From contig JAHELJ010000030.1 in NCBI GenBank assembly GCA_024644235.1, positions 1 through 49,608 of the forward strand: a DNA stretch of 49,608 nt. The letters run 5' to 3'. The DNA comes from Lewinellaceae bacterium (GTDB lineage Bacteria > Bacteroidota > Bacteroidia > Chitinophagales > Saprospiraceae). Below, one piece after another: positions 17,274 through 25,100 of this stretch. Each line of letters starts with the position of its first letter. Positions within the stretch are counted from its first letter, which is position 1. The notes beneath the pieces were generated by a model. That model was not told where the DNA came from, did no database searches, and saw only the letters and a program-made list of their open reading frames with translations. Position numbers and translations under genes: made by a program.

Positions 17274-18197
17274 ATGAATTTTAGAAACTTTTTTATTCGA
17301 GTCGCTAGCCTGGCTATGCTATCAGGGGTTTGTTTGATTAGCTTCGGTCAGGAGTCTGAAGCAGAGAAAGGCGAATCTGTTTACATCGCAGGAGTATCTC
17401 CCTTTATTCTTGATCATGGTGAGGTCGAGACCGCCCTTACCAACTCATTGACCTCTTACTGGAACATCTTTAGTGCCTATAATGTAGATGGTGAGTTCTT
17501 CAGCAATATTTATCGATTGTCTATAGCTGATCATGTTTTCAACATCGCTTATGGTTTTTCAGAGACAGGAATGTGGGACTTAGGAGCAGAATTTCGTTAC
17601 ACTTTCCGACGACTGGATGATGTGGCCCGGAATTCGCCATTCATGGTTTATAATGGTGACCCTAATAGCTTCAGTGGCTTGGCCTACATCGGACTTCGAG
17701 CACGAGCAGTACCATTTGGTAATCTGCCTAACCTGACCGTCCAGGCCTCGGTGCTGTTCCCCAATGCTGATAAAAGCGTGAGGTATAATCTGGGGGCTGA
17801 TCGGGTTCAATTGAACATGTTCGCTACATATTATGAAGCGATCGATTTCAAACTGGGGTATTTCCTGCAGGGGGGATGGAGTTTCCATCTGCCTGGATCA
17901 GCAAGTCGCGGCCTTGTCAATGCAGCAAACCTCGCTGCATACCTTTCATATAATGCCTACACGAACAGGATTTTTGTAATTCCGGGATTGGCGTATTCAG
18001 GAACATTTCAGTCGGATATGTCGCAGCTTGCTCAGGGGGTATTCGGCATTTTGGTGCTTCAGTTTCAACCAAATACCAGAGCCAGCATTAATTTACAACA
18101 CGGTCTCCCATTGCTGTTTGAAAGTCACCAACCCCAGGTAGCCTTCGAGAGAAGTAGCTTTTCCGCCACATCGTTGGGGATAAGGCTGTTATTCTGA
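17274..18197 (+). CDS. Outer-membrane beta-barrel protein, transporter-like
   Basis: A 307-residue protein if started at the ATG at 17274, which gives a normal signal peptide ending Ser-Phe-Gly-Gln. The longer frame from 17199 would overlap the upstream gene and hide the signal. The rest is a run of amphipathic strands rich in Tyr, Phe and Gly with a C-terminal strand ending Leu-Leu-Phe, typical of outer-membrane barrels, perhaps 12-14 strands. Substrate is unknown. It is the last gene of the three-gene set and is convergent with the cyclase gene, with only eight bases between stops. Confidence 0.72.
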   Translation: MNFRNFFIRVASLAMLSGVCLISFGQESEAEKGESVYIAGVSPFILDHGEVETALTNSLTSYWNIFSAYNVDGEFFSNIYRLSIADHVFNIAYGFSETGMWDLGAEFRYTFRRLDDVARNSPFMVYNGDPNSFSGLAYIGLRARAVPFGNLPNLTVQASVLFPNADKSVRYNLGADRVQLNMFATYYEAIDFKLGYFLQGGWSFHLPGSASRGLVNAANLAAYLSYNAYTNRIFVIPGLAYSGTFQSDMSQLAQGVFGILVLQFQPNTRASINLQHGLPLLFESHQPQVAFERSSFSATSLGIRLLF

Positions 18198-18205
18198 CCA
18201 GAACG

Positions 18206-19204
18206 TTATCTTTTACCATTCCATTTGAATTGGTCAGTCTGGTCTTCTTCAACATAATAGCCGTTAAACTCTTGTTGGTTTTTATTCAGATCGAATCTAA
18301 ATCGACCATACTTCGCTTTGAGTTCGGACCTCCATCTACCTTGAAGAACCTGACCATTTTCAGAGATCATGATGTCGTAAAGCGTGTCAGTGAGTGATGT
18401 TTGGCCGTAGTACAGTTTTGCTAATCCTACGATCTCTGGAGAAGAGGTAAAGGTCAACATGCCGGTCTTCAAAGCCCCATTTTCGATCTCACGTTCATGT
18501 TCCCATTGGCCCAGCCAGAGTTCGGAGTGCACATCCACTTGAGATTTCGAATCTTTCTGGAAGATGAATAGGATTCCTACCAGTACCAATGGAATCATCC
18601 AAAACAATAGTCTTCTTTGGGATTTATTAACTGTCAGTCCTTCTTCCTTCCGTATCGACTTCAGCTTTCCAGATAACTCCTGCTTTTTTGGCACAAGGAA
18701 TCCATCATTGGCCATTGCATATACCGTTATGGGTTCTTTGATGTTTTTGAACTCAAAGTCTCCTATGGCAGAAGACTTGAATTGAGATTGATTTCTAGTA
18801 AGGTCGTAGATGCCCTGGGAGAATAGAATTGTACCCGATGGCGCAATGGATTCTATCCGTGAGGCAATGTTAACGCTGTCGCCGTAGACATTTTTTTCTT
18901 TTTGGATAATGTCACCATGATCGATGCCGATTCGAACTTTCAATTTGGGTATCTGAGCAAAGGCATTCTGCATCTTTATTGCACAATCCAGTGCATTGAT
19001 CGCACTTCCGAAGACAAGCAAGCAACCGTCTCCTAAGTCCTGGATTAGTTCGCCATGACACTCATCAACGGAATTGTTCGTGACGGTTCGAAACTGCGTG
19101 AGGATATCCATGGCCTCCTGCTCATTCTCATGCATTAGGCGCGAGTATCCTTCTATGTCAGCGAACAAGATGGCTGCTAAGCGACGGTCACCTTTCGGAT
19201 CCAT
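18206..19204 (-). CDS. Class III adenylate/guanylate cyclase with membrane segment and C-terminal domain
   Basis: A 332-residue protein. The N-terminal cyclase domain (residues 7-165) keeps both metal-binding Asp residues (Asp16 in Phe-Ala-Asp-Ile-Glu, Asp59 in Gly-Asp-Gly) and the transition-state Asn112 and Arg116 (in VNIASR). The position that is Asp in class IIIa adenylate cyclases is Asn105, so nucleotide specificity is uncertain. A single membrane segment (about 199-216) follows, and residues 220-332 form a beta-rich domain that would lie outside the cytoplasm. Having the catalytic domain first and an external domain last is the reverse of the common receptor layout. It probably makes cAMP or cGMP in response to something sensed by the C-terminal domain. 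Confidence 0.85.
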   Translation of the reverse strand: MDPKGDRRLAAILFADIEGYSRLMHENEQEAMDILTQFRTVTNNSVDECHGELIQDLGDGCLLVFGSAINALDCAIKMQNAFAQIPKLKVRIGIDHGDIIQKEKNVYGDSVNIASRIESIAPSGTILFSQGIYDLTRNQSQFKSSAIGDFEFKNIKEPITVYAMANDGFLVPKKQELSGKLKSIRKEEGLTVNKSQRRLLFWMIPLVLVGILFIFQKDSKSQVDVHSELWLGQWEHEREIENGALKTGMLTFTSSPEIVGLAKLYYGQTSLTDTLYDIMISENGQVLQGRWRSELKAKYGRFRFDLNKNQQEFNGYYVEEDQTDQFKWNGKR

Positions 19205-19309
19205 CCCCTCGGAATTTGTCAGGAAGATAAGATGTTTTTGAGGTTTCTGGCATTCCTGCGACAGGGTAGGCCAGATGGTGCTAAATTAGTTTTTCGATTG
19301 TCCACTCCA

Positions 19310-19693
19310 TCAATACCACGGCTTCGCCCTTTGAACGATCTGCAACGGCACCTGCCAGGGATCCCGCAACATGATCAGACGGGTGCCGTCAACGTGGGTC
19401 ATTTCTTCGACAAAAGTAGCGCCTGCCTCTTGCAATCTTTTAGAGGTCGCTTCCGGATCTTTCACGGCAAAAGCCTGGTGGTAGTTTTGATGATGTATCT
19501 GCGAATAGTCCGGCATAGGGATATCACGATTGCTGTAGATTTCGATACATGTCCTTCCTTTCTGATCGGTGAGAAACCGTGTGAACGGAGCATCATTCAA
19601 TTTGATGACCATTCGCAGCCCGCAATGTTCTACATACCAGTCGGCCATAGCAATGGCATCCGGAACATTTATGGCGATGTGCTCGAGAATCAT
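19310..19693 (-). CDS. VOC (glyoxalase/bleomycin-resistance fold) protein
   Basis: A 127-residue single-domain protein with two beta-alpha-beta-beta-beta halves. His5 in Leu-Glu-His-Ile-Ala and a Glu in Cys-Ile-Glu-Ile-Tyr are typical metal ligands, and the C terminus carries the usual Asp-Pro-x-x-x-x-x-x-Gln-Ile-Val pattern. The superfamily includes glyoxalase I, dioxygenases and resistance proteins; the specific reaction cannot be told from this sequence. It lies just downstream of low-complexity DNA at 19705-19890 and points toward the cyclase gene on the same strand, with a gap of about 105 bases. Confidence 0.8.
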   Translation of the reverse strand: MILEHIAINVPDAIAMADWYVEHCGLRMVIKLNDAPFTRFLTDQKGRTCIEIYSNRDIPMPDYSQIHHQNYHQAFAVKDPEATSKRLQEAGATFVEEMTHVDGTRLIMLRDPWQVPLQIVQRAKPWY

Positions 19694-19704
19694 ACGATGT
19701 AAAA

Positions 19705-19890
19705 TAAGAAATGTAATGGTTTAATGGTCTAAGCTCTAATGGTCTAATTAACCTTTGACCTTTTACCCGCATCAGCCCATGCCACATGCCCCAAGCCTCA
19801 CGCCCCAAGCCCTAAGCCTCACGCCGCAAGCCCCACGCCACATCATCGAATTCCCTCCCTTCGCCTTTGACCGTTAATCCTTAATCCCAA
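19705..19890. repeat. Low-complexity word array (TAATGGTCT then C-rich words)
   Basis: The first part repeats TAATGGT(C/T)TAA-like words (19713-19750). The second (19780-19842) strings together CCCCAAGCC, CTCACGCC, CCACATGCC and CCCCACGCC words. The same C-rich words reappear in the array at 46514-46681. There is almost no G outside GCC words, and no coding signal. It lies between the divergent VOC gene and the sigma factor gene. Confidence 0.65.
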
Positions 19891-19960
19891 GAATTTTCCC
19901 TTTCGAGGCAACCTTTTAAACGCTAACTTCATATAGTCATAAGTTGGCTATCTCAGTAGT

Positions 19961-20509
19961 TTGAATCAGAAAACCATTATAGAGCTCTGTCGCCGGGGAG
20001 ACCGGAAGGCACAACGGGTGCTTTACGACACCTATCGGTCAAGGTGGTACATGATATGCCTGAGGTATCTAAAGGGAGACAGTGACGCGCAAGATGCCCT
20101 TCAGAATGCCTTGGTGAAGATCTACATGAAGATCGATCAATTCGATCTAAAGCTAGGATCATTTTATGGCTGGTCATCTCGGATTGTGGTTAATGAATGC
20201 ATTATGTTGATCCGATCGAGAAAGCGCGTTTTGGAGTTCGAGAGCATGGAGGGATCGATCGATTTCAATCTGGAACCCTCTGTCATCGAGGACCTGAGCG
20301 CCCAGGAGATCCTCAGGTTGGTTCAAAAGCTTCCTACCGGTTACCGCTTAGTGTTCAACCTTCATGCAATGGAAGGATATGCACACCACGAGATCGCCGA
20401 AATGCTGCAAATCAGCACCGGCACTTCCAAATCCCAATTGTTCAAGGCCCGAAAAATGCTTAAGCAGCAGATCAAACATATATTACTAGAACCGCACACT
20501 CATGAATGA
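19961..20509 (+). CDS. ECF-type RNA polymerase sigma factor
   Basis: A 182-residue sigma-70 family protein. Region 2 covers about residues 18-85 (Tyr-Arg-x-x-Met-Tyr-like pattern, Asp-Ala-x-Asp-Ala-Leu-Gln-Asn), and region 4 covers about 115-172 with the helix-turn-helix at His-His-Glu-Ile-Ala-Glu-Met-Leu. The start is a TTG at 19961: an in-frame stop lies at 19940-19942 and the next in-frame ATG would remove the start of region 2. The stop overlaps the next gene by eight bases, so it is translationally coupled to its probable anti-sigma partner. It would direct polymerase to a small regulon, possibly including the large repeat protein downstream (inference from position). Confidence 0.88.
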   Translation: MNQKTIIELCRRGDRKAQRVLYDTYRSRWYMICLRYLKGDSDAQDALQNALVKIYMKIDQFDLKLGSFYGWSSRIVVNECIMLIRSRKRVLEFESMEGSIDFNLEPSVIEDLSAQEILRLVQKLPTGYRLVFNLHAMEGYAHHEIAEMLQISTGTSKSQLFKARKMLKQQIKHILLEPHTHE

Positions 20510-21947
20510 AGGTTGGAACGATAGTCTGTTCAAATTTTTCCGGTCGAAGCTAAACGACTCGGCAAATTTTGCTGAAGAGTGGACGACCCCTCCTGATGAT
20601 ATCTTTGACAAGGCAATACAGGAGGTCGGACTACTTCGCCAAAAACGGCGTCGCAAGCTGCTCATTCCATGGATGCTGGCACTTGGACTGCTGATCATGG
20701 TGTCAGGTAGCTATCTCATTTACACCCAGCTTATTCAGACAAAACAAAGGGTGGATCAACTGGAGGAAAGGGTGCATAATCTTGAATCAACAACAGAAAT
20801 GGCAAACATAGAGGATGCCAGCAGCGATCCTGAGTTAGGATTGGTAGATAAGGTATCCTCAATAATCTCAAACCAGGTCACACTGCCAAATCAGAATTAC
20901 AATAAAGTCAATGACAGAGACGAATTTCGAAATACTAACCGCGGACAGGTAGCAGAGCGGGCATTGCCTATTGAGGCGCTGCAAAGTGGACAGGCTACTT
21001 TGGAGGAAACCCAAAAGCAACAACTTGGTATGGCGGATGGTAGAGCCAGTATTGCTGTCGATGATCTTGTGATGATTAGTCAAAGGATGCCATCTCTCCT
21101 CACCCTGGATGCCCCGGTAATTCAATCTGATCTTGGGATCACGGGTCATCCAAAAATGGAAGGAAAATACAAGGGACGTTATCTGGTCTCCCTCTCCGGT
21201 GGTCAGAATTTTTCATCATTCAGCATGACAAATACAGGAGGCAGCGATGCTAGCCTGACCAGATACGACCGGTATTACACTGGAGGTGGGCTCAATATTT
21301 CGCTGGAGTATCTGCTGAATGATAAATGGTCGGTCGTTTTATCTGGTGCTTATAGTCAGTTGAACAACCGCAGCCTCCTGGTCGATCGAATGAATTACAA
21401 TAGCAGCAACGAACATAGTGACCCTGCCGGAAATAGCATCTATGAAACGGAGCTCACCTTGGAAACACCCCTGGGCTCATTACGAAGGTCGGCAGAAGTG
21501 CCAATGAATGACCTGAAAATGAACGACGGAGATAAGATCCTAAGTAGTACGACCATAAGCCAGGATCTTGAAGTGACTAGTGGTCAGGTTGGAGTTCGCT
21601 ACTACCTGGCGCGAGCTGGTAAATGGCAAGCCTTTTCCGGCATTGGCGCCGGGCTCGATTACATTATTAGATCTGATAGTGATATGCATAGCGAAATATC
21701 TATGAAGGACCATATTATGAAAGAGATGGATTCCTCGACTTCTGAATTGGATTATTTACAAAAGAGATATGCGACTGCCCATCTTGAAGCTGGGCTGAAA
21801 TACCAGGTAGGAAACCGCGTTAACCTACTAGTAGATACCAAGTTTCGCCAGTCTCTCACTTCATTGAGGGATCCTGGCCATGATAAGGGACCAAAGACGT
21901 TTCTCCAGCAGTTTAGAACAGCCATTGGCGTAGAGCTGGAGTTCTGA
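20502..21947 (+). CDS. Probable anti-sigma factor fused to an outer-membrane-type beta-barrel
   Basis: A 481-residue protein overlapping the ECF sigma gene. Residues 1-52 are a cytoplasmic-type segment with amphipathic helix and basic end (QKRRRK), in the place where anti-sigma factors bind sigma. Residues 53-76 form one strong membrane segment. Residues 77-100 are a coiled coil, and 101-222 a Gln/Asn/Ser-rich linker. Residues 223-481 consist of alternating amphipathic strands beginning Gly-Arg-Tyr-Leu-Val-Ser-Leu-Ser-Gly-Gly and ending Gly-Val-Glu-Leu-Glu-Phe, which looks like an 8-10 strand outer-membrane barrel. There is no cleavable signal peptide. If both parts insert, one chain would bridge both membranes. 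The alternative is a barrel-like beta domain that stays periplasmic. Confidence 0.75.
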   Translation: MNEGWNDSLFKFFRSKLNDSANFAEEWTTPPDDIFDKAIQEVGLLRQKRRRKLLIPWMLALGLLIMVSGSYLIYTQLIQTKQRVDQLEERVHNLESTTEMANIEDASSDPELGLVDKVSSIISNQVTLPNQNYNKVNDRDEFRNTNRGQVAERALPIEALQSGQATLEETQKQQLGMADGRASIAVDDLVMISQRMPSLLTLDAPVIQSDLGITGHPKMEGKYKGRYLVSLSGGQNFSSFSMTNTGGSDASLTRYDRYYTGGGLNISLEYLLNDKWSVVLSGAYSQLNNRSLLVDRMNYNSSNEHSDPAGNSIYETELTLETPLGSLRRSAEVPMNDLKMNDGDKILSSTTISQDLEVTSGQVGVRYYLARAGKWQAFSGIGAGLDYIIRSDSDMHSEISMKDHIMKEMDSSTSELDYLQKRYATAHLEAGLKYQVGNRVNLLVDTKFRQSLTSLRDPGHDKGPKTFLQQFRTAIGVELEF

Positions 21948-22112
21948 TTTTCCGGACAGTAGCCTCCCCTTTTCTCAGGCAAACTATTTTTCCCAAAGAC
22001 TGCAACATTTAAGGGGCAACCATTGCCCGTTATAGTGCATATTAAAAGTAGTTCAATAATAATGGACAAGCCAATCTTAGTTTCAGTTTGAATCTTTAAA
22101 ACAATCTAAAAA

Positions 22113-25100
22113 ATGAAATCAGTCTACTACAACCTCAGAACAGTGACCTACCTTTTCACGACATCCCTTCTGCTTATTCTTGGGCTTGATGCGAAAGCCC
22201 AGAGTGATGATCAGGTGTCGGTCGCTCACTTTTCACTAGATGACTGCAGTGCCTATTCAGCTGCGGCAACACAGGTTTACAGCGAGTTCACCGCTTCTAT
22301 CGAGAATGGATCCAACTGCTCTGCACTTGAGATCTTGGGTGGGAATCTTTATCGAAATAATCCCAAGGAGAATCCGCACTCATGTACTCCGGGAGTGGAT
22401 GGTACCCGCGGCATGTGCTTTGGTGCAGATCCAAGCTGCGAGTACAATCCTGGCTCCGGACAATCATTGCGAATCGATGTTCGGGTGACGCCCGGTGAGT
22501 CAGGTACCGGAGCCCTCAGTCGCCTGTATTTTTACGAGCAGGGTCCTGATACCTACAATTGGACCAGCGGTGGAACCGGTGAGAACAATTACCCCACCCT
22601 TTTTGCAGTGAGGGTACTGAAGAATGGCGATGAAATCTATTCTTCAAGTGGAAATGCTACCAGCAGTGAATGGACATTGAGAAGCTTCATGTTCAACTCA
22701 GCCGATTTCACCGTAAAGGAACCAACAACCTTTAAAATCGAGTTGCTTGCCTATTGTCCAGTGGGAAATGGCGGACTTGTATCTGCCTGGGACATTGATG
22801 AGATCTCAATCTATTCTGATTGTATGATATCCGGATTAGATGGAGGTACTCTTTCCGGTGGTCCGTTTGAGTTCTGCGTGGGAGATGGTGTGGCCGACAA
22901 TGTATCCGGTGTGACTTTAACTGGAAATGCTGGGACGAACTCGCAGTATGTGGTTACAGATGAGGCAGGTACCATTCTTGGATTGCCACCATCTCCTGAA
23001 GCAGTTGATTTCGATGGTGCCGGCAATGGAGTTTGCCTGATCTGGCATCTCAGTTACGAAGATACTTTGACAGGTTTGGAGCTCAACAATAATGTATCTG
23101 ATCTAATGGGTCAGTTTGACTTTTCCAACTCCATTACAGTGGTTCGTAATCAGCCCGAAGGAGGCACCCTGGAAGGGGGGTCATTTGACTTTTGTGTAGG
23201 TGATGGCATTGGTGATCATGTTTCCGGAGTCACCCTTTCTGGAAATGTCGGGCCTAATTCTGCCTGGGTAGTAACTGATCCTGATGGAAATATTTTGGGT
23301 CTGCCTCCAAGTCCTGATGCAGTGGATTTTGACGGGGCCGGTGCAGGTGTTTGCTTGATCTGGCATTTGAGCTATGCAGATGGATTGACCGGTTTAGAAT
23401 TGGATGCTAATACAGCCGATTTAGTTGGTTGCTACAGCCTGTCCAATTCCGTTACCGTCAACAGGAATGAGGTGGCTGGTGGCACCCTGGAAGGGGGACC
23501 ATTCGGATTCTGTGTCGCTGACGATGTACCCGATCATGTCTCCGGTATTGTGCTGTCCGGAAATATCGGACCTAATTCGCAATGGGTAGTGACCGACCCT
23601 GAAGGAAATATACTCGGCCTTCCTCCCCATCCTGACTCTGTCAACTTTGATGGAGCGGGTATTGGCACTTGCCTGATCTGGCACCTCAGTTATGCTGACG
23701 GTCTCACTGGTTTGGAACTGGGAAACAATGTGTCGGCACTCAGCGGATGCTTTAGTTTCTCGAATGAAGTCACAGTAGTGCGCGATCAACCGGAAGGGGG
23801 GACCCTCACCGGAGGTCCTTTTGATTTTTGCGTGGGTGATGGTGTCGCGGATATGGTGAGCGGTGTCTCTGCCACTGGCAATGTAGGGGCAAATTCGCAA
23901 TGGGTGGTCACAGACACCAGTGGCACTATTCTCGGATTACCGCCCAGTCCTGATTCTGTCGACTTTGACGGGGCCGGAACGGGAGTATGTCTAATCTGGC
24001 ACCTAAGTTATGCCGATGGCATCACGGGATTGGAGTTGGGAGCTAATGCAGCTGATTTGGAAGGTTGCTTCAGCCTTTCCAATCCGGTTACAGTAAATCG
24101 AAATGAAGTTTCGGGTGGCACACTCGAGGGAGGGCCCTTTGGATTTTGTGTTGGTGACAATGTAGCCGATCATGTTTCTGGCATTGTCCTTTCCGGTAAT
24201 GTGGGACCCAATTCGCAATGGGTAGTGACGGATACGTCGGGCAATATTTTGGGTCTGCCACCTCATCCCGATTCAGTAAACTTTGATGGCGCCGGTACGG
24301 GTATTTGCCTGATCTGGCATCTCAGCTATGCTGATGGCCTGTCCGGATTGGAATTGGGAAACAATGTATCATCATTAATTGGGTGTTTTAGTTTCTCCAA
24401 TGAAGTATCTGTGGTTCGTGACCAGCCGATAGGCGGTACCTTGTCAGGAGGTCCCTTTGAGTTTTGTGTGGGTGATGGTGTGGCGGACATGGTCAGTGGT
24501 GTTACCGTGACTGGAAATGTAGGAGCAAGCTCCCAATGGGTGGTAACCGACACGTTGGGAACTATTCTAGGCCTTCCTCCCGCTCCGGATTCGGTTGATT
24601 TTGATGGCGCTGGTAACGGTGTTTGTTTAATCTGGCATTTGAGCTACGCCGATGGGATCATGGGTTTGGAGTTGGGAGCAAATGCAGCTGACCTGGTAGG
24701 CTGCTTCAGTCTGTCGGATGCAGTTACAGTGATCAGGAATGAGGTATCAGGGGGAACGCTCCAAGGCGGCCCATTCGATTTTTGTGTTGGTGATGGCATG
24801 CCAGATATGGTCTCGGGCGTCACCCTCAGTGGAAATGTCGGACCTAATTCTCAGTGGGTAGTGACAGACACCTCTGGAAATATTCTGGGGCTTCCACCAG
24901 CGCCTGATTCGGTGGACTTCGACGGTGCCGGCGATGGAATATGCCTTATTTGGCACTTGAGTTATACCGATGGATTGAACGGGTTGGAACTGGAGGCAAA
25001 CGCTGCTGACTTGTCCGGCTGTTTTAGTCTTTCGAACCCGGTTACTGTGCGACGAAATCAGCCTGATGGGGGGACAATATCTGGAGGCCCTTTTGAATTC

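Noticed and set aside
19232-19702. 156-residue plus-strand frame
   Set aside because: Antisense to the VOC gene, which has conserved family residues.
23421-23900. Long minus-strand frames inside the repeat gene (also 24747-25172)
   Set aside because: They recur because the sense-strand repeats recur; the sense frame has a signal peptide and sorting domain.
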